DNA of 64,000 nucleotides from Ruminococcus hominis. Lineage in GTDB: Bacteria; Bacillota; Clostridia; Lachnospirales; Lachnospiraceae. The stretch is from positions 2,170,001 to 2,234,000 of the forward strand of contig NZ_JACOPE010000001.1 in NCBI RefSeq assembly GCF_014287355.1, in the 5' to 3' direction. The notes under the pieces are model-generated. The model saw only the letters and a program-made list of their open reading frames with translations. It made no database searches and was not told where the DNA came from. This document shows positions 38,307 through 47,320 of this stretch, in pieces. The position numbers were made by a program, and so were the translations under genes. How positions within the stretch are numbered: position 1 is the first letter of the stretch; every line of letters starts with the position of its first letter.

Positions 38307-39665
38307 TTAAAAAGGAAGTTTAAATTTTCCTTTTTTACCACCCATACCACCCATGAGTCCCGGAAGCTTCTTCATCATCTTCCTTGTCTCATTAAACTGT
38401 TTTACCATGCGGTTCACTTCCGCAATATCTACACCTGCACCTTTTGCGATTCGGTGTTTTCTTGATGGATTCAACAAATCTGGATTTCTTCTTTCTTCTA
38501 CTGTCATTGACTGTATCATTGCTTCCATCCTTGCCATCTTCTTCTCGTTCTCTTCCGAGTCGAGTTCCGGCATCTTCTTATTGCCCATTCCTGGCATACC
38601 CGGCAACATTCCCATTATGCTTGAAAGCCCGCCCATTTTTTTCATCTGTGACATACTGTCCAGATAATCTTCATAATCAAACTGAGCTTTCTTCATCTTC
38701 TCCATTGTCTTCTTGGCTTGTTCTTCATCTATCTCTGCGCCTGCTTTTTCAATCAGCGTCAGCACATCTCCCATACCAAGAATTCGTGATGCCATTCGGT
38801 CCGGGTAAAACTGCTCCAAATCAGAAAGCTTCTCACCCATACCTACATATAAAATCGGTTTTCCTGTCACTGCCTTAATCGACAATGCAGCACCGCCTCT
38901 TGTATCACCATCTAACTTTGTTACAATAACGCCATCAATTCCAATTTTATCATTGAAATTACTTGCTACGTTAACTGCATCCTGTCCTGTCATTGCATCA
39001 ACAACCAGAATCGTCTGATGTACTGTAACTGCTTCTTTGATTTCTTGAAGCTCAGCCATCATCTCTTCATCAATATGAAGTCGTCCTGCTGTATCCAGGA
39101 TCACAATGTTATTCTTATTCTTTGCTGCATGTTCCATTGCAGCTTTTGCAATATCAGCAGGTTTAATCTTATCACCCATGGAAAATACTTCCACGCCCTG
39201 CTTTTCGCCATTGATTTCCAACTGCTTAATTGCAGCAGGTCTATAAACATCACAGGCTACCAGAAGTGGCTTCTTACCTTTTAACTTGAACTTTCCTGCC
39301 AGCTTTGCAGTTGTCGTTGTCTTACCTGCACCTTGCAGACCGGCCATCATAATAACGGTGATTGCACTTCCCGGCTGAAGCTTAATCTCTGTTGTCTCAG
39401 ATCCCATCAGCCTGATAAGTTCTTCATTAACAATCTTGATTACCATCTGTCCCGGATTCAGGCCGTTCATCACATCCTGACCGATTGCCCGTTCCTGAAC
39501 TTCTTTAACGAAACTCTTCACAACTTTGAAGTTAACATCCGCCTCAAGAAGCGCCATCTTAACTTCTTTCAAAGCTGCTTTGACATCATCCTCAGTAAGT
39601 CGTCCTTTACTTCTTAAGTTTTTAAATACATTCTGAAGTTTTTCAGTCAAACTATCAAATGCCAT
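38307..39665 (-). CDS. ffh: Signal recognition particle protein Ffh
   Basis: 452 aa. N domain (about 1-85), G domain with GLQGAGKTTTTAKLA (P-loop), DTAGRLHID and TKLDGDTRGGAAL, and a Met-rich M domain (about 300-445) with GMLPGMPGM and the RNA-binding NPSRKHRIAKGAG helix. It targets nascent membrane proteins with 4.5S RNA and FtsY. The M domain is long and glycine/methionine-rich at its end. One base separates it from ylxM. Confidence 0.98.
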   Translation of the reverse strand: MAFDSLTEKLQNVFKNLRSKGRLTEDDVKAALKEVKMALLEADVNFKVVKSFVKEVQERAIGQDVMNGLNPGQMVIKIVNEELIRLMGSETTEIKLQPGSAITVIMMAGLQGAGKTTTTAKLAGKFKLKGKKPLLVACDVYRPAAIKQLEINGEKQGVEVFSMGDKIKPADIAKAAMEHAAKNKNNIVILDTAGRLHIDEEMMAELQEIKEAVTVHQTILVVDAMTGQDAVNVASNFNDKIGIDGVIVTKLDGDTRGGAALSIKAVTGKPILYVGMGEKLSDLEQFYPDRMASRILGMGDVLTLIEKAGAEIDEEQAKKTMEKMKKAQFDYEDYLDSMSQMKKMGGLSSIMGMLPGMPGMGNKKMPELDSEENEKKMARMEAMIQSMTVEERRNPDLLNPSRKHRIAKGAGVDIAEVNRMVKQFNETRKMMKKLPGLMGGMGGKKGKFKLPF

Positions 39666-39666
39666 T

Positions 39667-40026
39667 CTACAACTCCTCTATAATCCGATTCGAAATCTGC
39701 CTTATCTGTGAAATCATCTCTTTTTTATCTCGTCCTGTCTCTTCATAAGTATCCAGCATTTCATCAATCTGTCCTACCTTTTCTTTAATAGACAAGAATT
39801 TCTCCACCAGATGTAGCTTTTCCTCATATCCTTCCAATGTCTTCTGACATCGTTTTACAAGGTCATGTACGCCCTGTCTGCTGATTCCTTTTTCCTGAGC
39901 AATCTCACTCAAAGATAAATCATCTAGCACAAACTGCTCATACACTTCCTTTTGATGATCATTCAGCAACTCGCCGTAAAAATCATACAATAATGATTGT
40001 TCTAATATTTCATTCACAATTATCAC
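39667..40026 (-). CDS. ylxM: YlxM, SRP-associated helix-turn-helix protein
   Basis: 119 aa. Small HTH protein (UPF0122) encoded before ffh in Firmicutes; it contacts and modulates the SRP. YDFYGELLNDHQKEVYEQF and the HTH LSLSEIAQEKGISRQGVHDLVKR are characteristic. Read from GTG/ATG-type starts near 40026. First gene of this long operon. Confidence 0.94.
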   Translation of the reverse strand: MIIVNEILEQSLLYDFYGELLNDHQKEVYEQFVLDDLSLSEIAQEKGISRQGVHDLVKRCQKTLEGYEEKLHLVEKFLSIKEKVGQIDEMLDTYEETGRDKKEMISQIRQISNRIIEEL

Positions 40027-40033
40027 CTATGCT

Positions 40034-40062
40034 ATCTTACACGAAATGCCGCATGGTGTCAA
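40034..40062 (-). promoter_or_regulatory. Promoter of the ylxM-ffh operon
   Basis: TTGACA (40057-40062), 17 bp, TAAGAT (40034-40039) on the minus strand. The -35 box lies in one arm of a perfect 9-bp dyad GGTGTCAAG/CTTGACACC (40055-40080). Confidence 0.75.
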
Positions 40063-40091
40063 GTGTTTTTTCTTGACACCTTTTATATTTT

Positions 40092-40997
40092 TTATTTCAT
40101 CAACTTTCTCATATTCAACTTTCCCCATCCCAGCTCCTCTTTTTCTTCTTTTAAACAGCTTTCCCGAAGTCTAAGCTTTACTTCCACATTTGTCATATCC
40201 GGATATTTTGACAAAAGACAGGCTATTGCCCCTGCTACTACCGGAGTTGCCATAGACGTCCCACTCTTTGATATATAGGGCTTTTTCCAGCGATGTGTAT
40301 ACTGTCCGTTACAGCTTATTACTTTTGTTCCCGGTGCTGTCAGATCTGGCTTAACAACACATTGTTTTGTCGGGCCTCTCCCCGAATAATTCCATTCCTT
40401 TTGCGAATGAACATTAACAATTTGTGAGCCGCCTGTCACTCCTACTGTGATCACCTTTCTGCTGCTCCCCGGAATAGCGATTGTTCCATCCTTTGGACCA
40501 TAATTTCCCGCTGACACTACAACCACCAGCCCTGCATCCCATAACATCTCCACAGCTGACAACAAGTTTCTTTCTTCTATATTATTTAGTTGTGGCTTTG
40601 CCCCTACTGAAATATTTACAATACGGATATTTCTTTTATTTTTCAATTCCAATATCCAATGTATTCCCTCTTCTACAGCCTGAATTGTTCCATTTCCCTG
40701 CTGATCTAATACTTTTCCTACAACCAACTCACTCTTTGGTGCCATTCCTTGATATATACCATCCGACATCTTCCCGCTTCCTGCGAGTATTCCCGCCACA
40801 TGCGTACCATGACCGCTGTCATCATATATCGCTTTTTGTTTTCCAACAAAGTCTGTAAACTCTAAAATCCGCCTGTCAAAATCCGGATGTAAAATAATCC
40901 CGGAATCCAATATAGCAATACAGATTCCTTGCCCAAAATATTTTCCCTTTTCCATATCTTCCGTCCAATATCCGATAGCTTCTTTTACTCGTTTCAT
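40092..40997 (-). CDS. Subtilisin-like serine protease, cytoplasmic type
   Basis: 301 aa from the ATG at 40997 (AAAGG upstream). A GTG ten codons earlier is an alternative. Catalytic triad: Asp in IAILDSGI, His in DDSGHGTHVAGI, Ser in SGTSMATPVVAGAIA. The oxyanion Asn lies in VSAGNYGP. No signal peptide or propeptide is evident, which fits an intracellular AprX/ISP-like enzyme. It may start a separate transcript downstream of the ylxM promoter region on the same strand. Confidence 0.9.
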   Translation of the reverse strand: MKRVKEAIGYWTEDMEKGKYFGQGICIAILDSGIILHPDFDRRILEFTDFVGKQKAIYDDSGHGTHVAGILAGSGKMSDGIYQGMAPKSELVVGKVLDQQGNGTIQAVEEGIHWILELKNKRNIRIVNISVGAKPQLNNIEERNLLSAVEMLWDAGLVVVVSAGNYGPKDGTIAIPGSSRKVITVGVTGGSQIVNVHSQKEWNYSGRGPTKQCVVKPDLTAPGTKVISCNGQYTHRWKKPYISKSGTSMATPVVAGAIACLLSKYPDMTNVEVKLRLRESCLKEEKEELGWGKLNMRKLMK

Positions 40998-41088
40998 AAA
41001 AAGAACCTTTTCTTTCAATTTATTCACACTTTCTCATATTCGTTCATACTATAACATTGTAAATGATCATCTTTGGAGGATATATCGA

Positions 41089-41340
41089 ATGAGTGATTTA
41101 ACTGCTACAAACTGTGGATGTGGTTGCGACAACAATTGTGGAGGAAACTGGGAAAATAATTCTTGCCTGTGGATTATCCTGCTGCTTATCTTCTGTGGCG
41201 GATGCGGCAATAACCGAATCGGAGACGGCTGTGGATGTGGCGGAGACAGTTGTCTGTGGATTATCTTATTGCTTATCTTCTGTGGTGGATGTGGAAATAA
41301 TGGATTTGGATGCGGCAACGGATTTGGATGTGGCTGCTAA
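41089..41340 (+). CDS. Cys/Gly-rich small protein with duplicated hydrophobic segment
   Basis: 83 aa. Ribosome binding site TTGGAGGA precedes the ATG. Two near-identical units SCLWIILLLIFCGGCGNN (about 25-43 and 53-71) alternate with Cys/Gly/Asn-rich spacers. About a quarter of residues are Gly and nearly a fifth Cys. I recognise this as the type named chorion-class high-cysteine protein in Clostridia annotations. Function is unknown; membrane or spore-coat association is conceivable. It stands alone on the plus strand between two minus-strand operons. Confidence 0.72.
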   Translation: MSDLTATNCGCGCDNNCGGNWENNSCLWIILLLIFCGGCGNNRIGDGCGCGGDSCLWIILLLIFCGGCGNNGFGCGNGFGCGC

Positions 41341-41372
41341 GGTTTATTCTTTTTTTCTCATACTAACTTCAA

Positions 41373-41400
41373 AAGGTGCTGTCGCAACTGACAGCACCTT
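41373..41400. terminator. Hairpin between the Cys-rich gene and deoB
   Basis: AAGGTGCTGTC pairs with GACAGCACCTT over a 6-nt loop. Downstream bases are T-rich in part on both strands, so it may serve both converging genes. Confidence 0.65.
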
Positions 41401-41430
41401 CTCTAAATATCTATAAATTGAATTTACAAT

Positions 41431-42621
41431 TTATTTTAATTCTCCCAAAATAGATTTTCCAATTGTTCCTTCCGGCATCTTTACATCAAAGTTATCGGCG
41501 ATTGTTGCTCCGATCACGGCAAAGGTATCTGAATCCTGCAATTTTCCATACCCTTCCATAGACGGAGAATAAGCAAAAAATGGAACTTGTTCTCTTGTAT
41601 GGTCTGTTCCTGTATGTGTCGGATCATTTCCATGATCTGCTGTAATGATCAAAAGATCATCCTCTTTTAACTCCTTTAGAAATTCTCCTAATTTCACATC
41701 GAATTTCTCAAGCTCTTCTGCATATCCTTTTACATTTCGGCGATGTCCCCACAATGCATCAAAGTCTACCAGATTCACAAAACACAACCCTTTAAAGTCT
41801 CTCTTTGCTATATCGATCGTCTGCTCCATTCCATGAACAGAACTTTTTGACTTATTTGATTCCGTCAAACCTTCCCCATCGAAAATATCAAAAATTTTAC
41901 CAACTGAAATTACATCATATCCAGCATCTTTCAATGCATTCAATGCAGTTCTTCCATATGGTTTCAGAGCATAATCATGTCTGTTACTTGTTCTCTTAAA
42001 CTCGCCTTTTTTCTTTCCGACATACGGTCTTGCAATGACACGGCCTACTTTCCACTCATCTTTCATTGTGATTTCACGTGCAATCTCACAACAACGATAA
42101 AGTTCATCTAACCCAAACGTCTCTTCATTTCCACAAATCTGCAATACGGAATCTGCTGATGTATAAACAATCATATGTCCTGTCGCAATTTCTTCCTCAG
42201 CAAGTTCATCTAAAATTTCCGTTCCGCTCGCACTCTTATTTCCAATTACCTTATGCCCTGTTCTTTTCTCAAGTTCATCTATCAATTCCTTTGGAAATCC
42301 CGTCTCGGTAAATGTTTTAAATGGCTTTGTAATATGAAGTCCCATCATTTCCCAATGCCCTGTCATTGTATCCTTCCCTGTACTTGCTTCTCTCAAGAAA
42401 GAATAATATCCCATTGGTCGTTCTACAGGAGTCACTTGCTTAAGAGGATGAAGATTTGCAATTCCAAGTTTTTGGAGATTTGGAATATGAAAGTCCTCCA
42501 CTGATTCGGAAATATGTCCCATTGTGTCAGTTCCGGCATCCCCATAATCTGCCGCATCCGGCATTGCCCCTGCACCAAATGAATCAATTACAATTGTAAA
42601 AATTCGATTATATTTTTTCAT
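41431..42621 (-). CDS. deoB: Phosphopentomutase
   Basis: 396 aa from the ATG at 42621 (GGAG 8 bp upstream). A GTG three codons earlier is less likely. It interconverts (deoxy)ribose-1- and -5-phosphate. Alkaline phosphatase-superfamily metal sites are in [13 protein letters not shown], the phospho-acceptor Thr in [13 protein letters not shown], and [19 protein letters not shown]. Last gene of the nucleoside operon. Confidence 0.97.
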   Translation of the reverse strand: MKKYNRIFTIVIDSFGAGAMPDAADYGDAGTDTMGHISESVEDFHIPNLQKLGIANLHPLKQVTPVERPMGYYSFLREASTGKDTMTGHWEMMGLHITKPFKTFTETGFPKELIDELEKRTGHKVIGNKSASGTEILDELAEEEIATGHMIVYTSADSVLQICGNEETFGLDELYRCCEIAREITMKDEWKVGRVIARPYVGKKKGEFKRTSNRHDYALKPYGRTALNALKDAGYDVISVGKIFDIFDGEGLTESNKSKSSVHGMEQTIDIAKRDFKGLCFVNLVDFDALWGHRRNVKGYAEELEKFDVKLGEFLKELKEDDLLIITADHGNDPTHTGTDHTREQVPFFAYSPSMEGYGKLQDSDTFAVIGATIADNFDVKMPEGTIGKSILGELK

Positions 42622-42634
42622 TAACCTCACTCCA

Positions 42635-43447
42635 TTACATGTTTACAATAACTTTTGTAACAAGTTCCTTAAACGATTTTGCTACGCGGTCAGCTGTCTC
42701 CTGCACTTCTTTATGATCCAATGCTTCTTTTGAAAGTCCTGCAGCCATATTTGTAATGCAGGAAATTCCACAGATTTCCATTCCCATGTGACGTGCTGCC
42801 ATAGCTTCGCAAGCTGTACTCATTCCAACTGCATCTGCACCCCAGTTCTGTGCAAGTCTTATCTCTGCCGGAGTCTCATAGCTTGGTCCTGTAAACTGAA
42901 CATAAACACCTTCCTGTAGCTCAATACCACATTCTGCTGCGCATTTACGGATTACATCGCGAAGGCGCTTACTGTATACTTCACTCATATCCGGGAATCT
43001 CACTCCGAGTTCCTCAATATTTGGTCCGATCAATGGACTTGGTACCGCTGTTGTAATATGATCTGTAATCATCATAAAATCTCCTGGTTTATAAGCAGGA
43101 TTGCATCCGCCTGCTGCATTTGTAAGGAGAATTTTCTTTGCTCCAAGCATTCCCATAAGACGCGTTGGAAGAACAACATCTGACATGGTATATCCTTCAT
43201 AATAATGAACACGTCCCTGCATAATCACAACAGGTGTATTCTCTACATATCCAAATACAAAACGTCCTTTATGACCTTTTACTGTAGAAACCGGAAAGCC
43301 TTCTATTTCTGAATAATCAATTGTCTGCTCGATTTGAATTCCATCTGCAAAATCTCCAAGTCCGGAACCAAGAACCAATGCTACTTCCGGTTTAAAATCT
43401 ATTTTCTTTTTTACACTTTCAAGACATGTCATTAATTTCTTATACAT
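42635..43447 (-). CDS. punA: Purine nucleoside phosphorylase
   Basis: 270 aa from the ATG at 43447 with AAAAGGAG upstream. Trimeric PNP type I: VLGSGLG phosphate loop, [18 protein letters not shown] and TNAAGG motifs, and a late [15 protein letters not shown]. It produces ribose-1-phosphate for DeoB, which follows after 13 bp. Confidence 0.96.
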   Translation of the reverse strand: MYKKLMTCLESVKKKIDFKPEVALVLGSGLGDFADGIQIEQTIDYSEIEGFPVSTVKGHKGRFVFGYVENTPVVIMQGRVHYYEGYTMSDVVLPTRLMGMLGAKKILLTNAAGGCNPAYKPGDFMMITDHITTAVPSPLIGPNIEELGVRFPDMSEVYSKRLRDVIRKCAAECGIELQEGVYVQFTGPSYETPAEIRLAQNWGADAVGMSTACEAMAARHMGMEICGISCITNMAAGLSKEALDHKEVQETADRVAKSFKELVTKVIVNM

Positions 43448-43472
43448 AATTTCCACTCCTTTTCACTCAATT

Positions 43473-44201
43473 TTATCTTCTGTCAATTTTATCAGTGACT
43501 ATCTTTTTAAGACCTTCATACTGTTCTTTACTAATCTGTAACTGGCTTCCATTTTTTGTGACCAGTCCGGCTTCCGAAAATTTCCGAATTGCTCTACTGA
43601 CACTCTTCAGACACAATCCTGTCTCGTCCGCCATACTCGTACGGCTCTCTTTGATATAAAATGTTCCATTTTTATTATATTTTTCATATAATTCCACATA
43701 TAAAAGTGCCAGCCTGTCTGCTCCTTGAAGAAAGAGGTACAGACGGTTGCGCCTTTCTTCTTCCAGAAGAGAATGACAAGTTAGTTTCGCTTCCAGCCGA
43801 AATGTTTCCGGATCTGAATACAGCCACTTTTCATACTTTGCACGCGACAATTTTACCAACACACAGTCTGTCTCTGTCTGCACTGTTGTTTTGTAAGTCC
43901 CCTGCTCCATAATCACTTCCATTCCCCCAAGAGCAATTACATTATCAGGCTTCATAAAATCAAACGCAATTCCCGAGACTCGATAATCTGTCGCTTTTAC
44001 TTTTCCGATTCCAACAAAATAAATCATATCTGCCGGTTCATTTTCATGAATAAAAATCGTCCCCGCTGCTATATTCTCCACTTCCAGTGCTTCCATGACC
44101 CAAAGCGGAGCACTATGAAAATATATTTCAAATTGTTCTTGTCTTTTTTTCTCAATCTGCGTCAAAAACGGCAGCATCTCATGCAAATAATTACGTTCCA
44201 T
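43473..44201 (-). CDS. Crp/Fnr family transcriptional regulator
   Basis: 242 aa. A cyclic-nucleotide-binding-type sensor domain (about 25-145, FIHENEPADMIYFVGIGKVKA) joins a winged HTH (about 165-230, ADETGLCLKSVSRAIRKFSE). No Fnr-type cysteine cluster is visible. Being inside the nucleoside operon between deoC and punA, it probably controls these genes. Its effector is unknown. Confidence 0.85.
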   Translation of the reverse strand: MERNYLHEMLPFLTQIEKKRQEQFEIYFHSAPLWVMEALEVENIAAGTIFIHENEPADMIYFVGIGKVKATDYRVSGIAFDFMKPDNVIALGGMEVIMEQGTYKTTVQTETDCVLVKLSRAKYEKWLYSDPETFRLEAKLTCHSLLEEERRNRLYLFLQGADRLALLYVELYEKYNKNGTFYIKESRTSMADETGLCLKSVSRAIRKFSEAGLVTKNGSQLQISKEQYEGLKKIVTDKIDRR

Positions 44202-44215
44202 ACTTCTTCCTCTTT

Positions 44216-44881
44216 TTAATATCCTGTTGCTTCCTCATTCTTCACAATCTTAATGATACGGCTTGTGCCAAGACGATCTGCTCCAAGTTCAAGGAATTTC
44301 TCAGCATCTTCCATAGATGAAATACCACCTGCTGCTTTCATCTTCACATTTGGTCCGATATGCTGTGAAAAAAGTTTGATATCATCAAATGTTGCTCCCG
44401 CTCCGCCAAAACCTGTCGATGTCTTAATGTAATCAGCACCTGCATTTGTTACGATTTCGCACATCTTAATCTTCTCTTCGTCAGTAAGGAAACATGTCTC
44501 AATGATAACTTTAAGAATTTTATCTTTGCAGACAGCTTTTAAAGCTCTGATCTCATTCTCAATCAAGTCATACTTTTTATCCTTGAGCCATCCGATATTG
44601 ATTACCATATCAATTTCAGAAGCACCATTCTCCAGTGCATCTTTTGTCTCAAATTCCTTTGCTTTAGTTGTCATATATCCGTTTGGGAATCCGATTACTG
44701 TACAAACCGCCATCTTATCACCCATATATTCTGCGGCCTGTTTTACGTAGCTTGGTGCAATACAAACAGATGCGGTTTCATATTTCATTGCATCGTCACA
44801 AATCTGTTTGATTTCTTCCCAAGTAGCCCCCTGAAGAAGAAGTGTATGATCAACATGTTTTAAAATCTCTTTCACATCCAT
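44216..44881 (-). CDS. deoC: Deoxyribose-phosphate aldolase
   Basis: 221 aa. It cleaves deoxyribose-5-phosphate to acetaldehyde and glyceraldehyde-3-phosphate. VDHTLL at the N-terminus, EIDMVINIG, and the Schiff-base Lys in DYIKTSTGF are present, then KAAGGISS. Class I DeoC of usual length. Confidence 0.97.
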   Translation of the reverse strand: MDVKEILKHVDHTLLLQGATWEEIKQICDDAMKYETASVCIAPSYVKQAAEYMGDKMAVCTVIGFPNGYMTTKAKEFETKDALENGASEIDMVINIGWLKDKKYDLIENEIRALKAVCKDKILKVIIETCFLTDEEKIKMCEIVTNAGADYIKTSTGFGGAGATFDDIKLFSQHIGPNVKMKAAGGISSMEDAEKFLELGADRLGTSRIIKIVKNEEATGY

Positions 44882-44930
44882 TATATAGTCTTCCTTTCAA
44901 TTTATAGTATATCATCTTTTTTACTATTTT

Positions 44931-45713
44931 TTATTTATTTTCCTGATCTGCTTTAATCAATTTACGAATTGCTTCAACTGCCACCTGAATTGCCATGTCT
45001 GTATCATGAGCAACCGGATTCTCAAGGCCAAGTTTTTCTCTCTCCTGATTTGCTACAACGAGGAAACATGAACCTGCTCTTGCTCTTAATTTAGATGCAC
45101 AGATAAACAGTGCAGCAGACTCCATTTCTGATGCAAGACATCCCATCATCTTCCATGCTTCCCATTTATTGATAAGCTCATATCCTACCGGCATTGTCTC
45201 CGGCTCGTGCTGTCCATAAAATGCATCCTTACACTGAACAACCCCTGTATAATGAGTAAAGTTCTTTTCTTTTGCGGCTGCAACCAGCGCATTTGTAACA
45301 TCAAGATCTGCCACTGCCGGATACTCGATCGGTGCATATTCTTTTGATGTTCCTTCCATACGGATTGCTCCTGTTGCAATTACAACATCCCCGCTTTTAA
45401 TTTCTGTCTGCATTCCTCCACAAGTTCCAATTCTAACAAATGTATCTGCTCCGCATTTATATAATTCTTCCATTGCGATCGATGCTGACGGTCCGCCAAT
45501 TCCTGTAGATGTTACGCTTACTTTTACACCGTCCAGTGTTCCTGTATATGTAACATATTCTCTGTTATCTGCTATCAAAACCGGATCATCAAAATACTGT
45601 GCGATTTTTGCACATCTCTTTGGATCACCCGGCATTATCACATAACGTCCGACTTCTCCCTTTGCCACCTGAATATGATATTGTCTGCTTTGATCTTCTG
45701 AATAATTTTTCAT
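44931..45713 (-). CDS. udp: Uridine phosphorylase
   Basis: 260 aa, PNP/UDP family hexamer. VIMPGDPKR, the phosphate site with [25 protein letters not shown] and the late [13 protein letters not shown] are present. First intact gene of the operon. It starts 34 bp after the remnant of a nucleoside transporter permease. Confidence 0.95.
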   Translation of the reverse strand: MKNYSEDQSRQYHIQVAKGEVGRYVIMPGDPKRCAKIAQYFDDPVLIADNREYVTYTGTLDGVKVSVTSTGIGGPSASIAMEELYKCGADTFVRIGTCGGMQTEIKSGDVVIATGAIRMEGTSKEYAPIEYPAVADLDVTNALVAAAKEKNFTHYTGVVQCKDAFYGQHEPETMPVGYELINKWEAWKMMGCLASEMESAALFICASKLRARAGSCFLVVANQEREKLGLENPVAHDTDMAIQVAVEAIRKLIKADQENK

Positions 45714-45746
45714 ACCTTTTCCACCTTTCTGTCTTTATTTTATGTC

Positions 45747-45926
45747 TTATCGTTGTCCTTTATCGTATGGTATTCCTTCTGCCTTAGGTGCTCTGGAATT
45801 TTTTGATACAAACACAAGAACGACCAATGAAATAATATAAGGGAACATATTATACAATGTACTTGGAAGCTTTAACGCTACTAATGCCGGGAATCCTGTA
45901 TATACATTTGAAAGGGCACGGAACTT
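45747..45926 (-). pseudogene. C-terminal remnant of a nucleoside ABC transporter permease
   Basis: 59 codons between an in-frame TGA (45927-45929) and a TAA (45747-45749), with no start codon. The translation contains NVYTGFPALVALKLPS, a membrane span and SRAPKAEGIPYDKGQR, the typical tail of NupQ/YufQ-type permeases of purine/pyrimidine nucleoside transporters. The upstream part of the gene is missing and the sequence before the stop is unrelated AT-rich DNA, so this is a deletion remnant. Confidence 0.8.
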
Positions 45927-45929
45927 TCA

Positions 45930-46140
45930 AATCTTAACAAGGAATGCTTTTTTCTCTTCAGGACTCTATATTTCCAATTATGACATATGTCCCCTCCTTT
46001 TAATAGGACTACAGTCCCTTTCTCCTATTCTTTTTTGCATTTTATCTATTTTTCACAGTTTTTTTATTCGGTTTTTGTTCACTTTATCTATATTTTTACC
46101 TTCCACGCAAAGACATTTGTCCTTTTTTGTCTCTTGAGAT
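45930..46140. other. AT-rich non-coding stretch upstream of the remnant
   Basis: No convincing gene on either strand. On the minus strand there is AAAGGAGGGGACATATG followed at once by TCA TAA, an orphan ribosome binding site with a two-codon frame. It may be a relic of the deleted transporter operon. Confidence 0.4.
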
Positions 46141-46287
46141 TCATTTTTTCTTCTTTGGTCTCTCTGTTTGTTTTTTCACCAACTGTTCCTCTCTTTTTTC
46201 TTTGCCTTTGTCCAATCGTTTCTTCAACATACAATCTTCATCTAATTCGTACACAGCATTTCCATCAATAATTAATCTTCGTTTCAT
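46141..46287 (-). CDS. 48-aa basic microprotein
   Basis: ATG at 46287 with GGAG 6 bp upstream. The protein begins MKRRLIIDGNAVYELDEDC and ends in a Lys-rich tail (KKQTERPKKKK). About a third of residues are Lys or Arg; one Cys. No membrane segment. The defined N-terminal half and good start signals argue it is translated. I do not know its family. It is divergent from the two unknown plus-strand genes beginning 120 bp away. Confidence 0.6.
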   Translation of the reverse strand: MKRRLIIDGNAVYELDEDCMLKKRLDKGKEKREEQLVKKQTERPKKKK

Positions 46288-46406
46288 ATTTTACTCCATT
46301 GTTTCCTTTCCTATATAATATGCTTCTTTTTTTATCTCGGGTTATTCCACCTGCATATTCTTCCCTGTCACACATATTTTTATTCGACATATCATATATA
46401 TCAGAT

Positions 46407-46991
46407 ATGGAAAAGAAATCAACAACACCACTCTCACCCTTTGATGAACTAACCATTCCATCTGAATTGCAGCTTTTAAAACTTATTCTTCCATACACTC
46501 CTGTCACCAATCAGAAAATGCTCGGTATTTTAATTAAATTTCTTGAATTAGAATACACGATTGATTTTTTTCAACACTGTACCCTTAAGCTCCACTCTCA
46601 GACAACCGATGCCCCTGTTTCTTTCTCAAATATCATCAGCGAAATAGCACCTTATCTTTCCAAACGCGATTCGCAAATGCTAGCTTCTGTTCAAAACATT
46701 TTGAATATTCTGGAAATGATGCAAACCTTTCAAGATACTTCATCCACTTCCCCTGCCGATTTATTTTCTGGAATGCTTTCTCCAGAACAACAAGAAATGT
46801 TCCAAATGTATCAAACCATGTTTCAACAGGAAGGAGACTCGCAAAATGAACGAATGGATGAATCATCCACTTCTAAAGAATATGAATCCGGTGAAATACA
46901 ATCTCATTCAGATGGCTGCGACCAAAACAGCAGGAAAAAGCGGAAAGGAATTGATGCCGATTATGATGGCTCTGATCACGAGTGCAAATAA
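46407..46991 (+). CDS. Hypothetical protein, overlaps next gene
   Basis: 194 aa from the ATG at 46407 (MEKKSTTPLSPFDELTIPSE). The open frame runs up to 36 codons further upstream. Neither start has a strong ribosome binding site. Helical, with ELQLLKLILPY and EIAPYLSKRDSQML, then a Met/Gln-rich stretch. From about residue 147 it shares DNA with the next gene in another frame, and composition turns to Ser, Asp and Lys. I do not recognise a function. Confidence 0.6.
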   Translation: MEKKSTTPLSPFDELTIPSELQLLKLILPYTPVTNQKMLGILIKFLELEYTIDFFQHCTLKLHSQTTDAPVSFSNIISEIAPYLSKRDSQMLASVQNILNILEMMQTFQDTSSTSPADLFSGMLSPEQQEMFQMYQTMFQQEGDSQNERMDESSTSKEYESGEIQSHSDGCDQNSRKKRKGIDADYDGSDHECK

Positions 46992-47133
46992 ACAGGGGAT
47001 TCATTTCACCCCCGACGAAATTACTTTAATCTTAGATATTATTAAAGAAGGTAAAACACCGGAAGAAAAAGCTCAAATTGACAGCACTATTCAAATGGTC
47101 AAAACAATTCTTTCTAAAAATTCCCATTCTTAA
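46846..47133 (+). CDS. Hypothetical protein, conserved-looking
   Basis: 95 aa with GGAAGGAGA upstream of the ATG. Predicted all-helical and soluble: NEWMNHPLLKNMNPVKYNL, KTAGKSGKELMPIMMALITS, then TPDEITLILDIIKEGKTPEEK. Its start lies inside the preceding gene in a different frame, with 146 bp of shared sequence. Function unknown; probably co-expressed with it. Confidence 0.65.
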   Translation: MNEWMNHPLLKNMNPVKYNLIQMAATKTAGKSGKELMPIMMALITSANKQGIHFTPDEITLILDIIKEGKTPEEKAQIDSTIQMVKTILSKNSHS

Positions 47134-47158
47134 GTTCACCTGTTTTTTTACGAACAAA

Positions 47159-47286
47159 GAATGTGCTTTGCACATTCTTGCGCCTGTGGCGGTCGCTTGC
47201 GACACCTACATTGTACGCCGCAGTGCGCATCCATAGCGGAGCGATTTTTATATATTAGGAAAGCACTTTCCTAATATATAAAAAAA
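47159..47286 (+). repeat. Structured intergenic repeat, divergent copy C
   Basis: Same helix order as copies A and B but different stem sequences: GAATGTGC/GCACATTC, TGCGC/GCGCA with one unpaired T on the 3' side leading to CTGTGGCG/CGCCGCAG, an inner GTCGC-tt-GCGAC, the core TGCGCATCCATAGCGGAGCG (47224-47243), and a 15-bp terminal stem TATATATTAGGAAAG/CTTTCCTAATATATA. It sits between convergent genes. Confidence 0.7.
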
Positions 47287-47316
47287 GATGCGGACATTAT
47301 CGTCTGCATCTTTTTT
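47281..47316. terminator. Bidirectional terminator
   Basis: AAAAAAGATGC/GCATCTTTTTT arms with GAC/GTC inside, between the plus-strand unknown genes and the minus-strand thioesterase. Abuts repeat copy C. Confidence 0.85.
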
Positions 47317-47320
47317 AGTT

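Noticed and set aside
41067..41318. 83-codon minus-strand frame opposite the Cys-rich gene
   Set aside because: Its Pro/His-rich repeats are the antisense image of the duplicated Gly/Cys codons, and it lacks a ribosome site.
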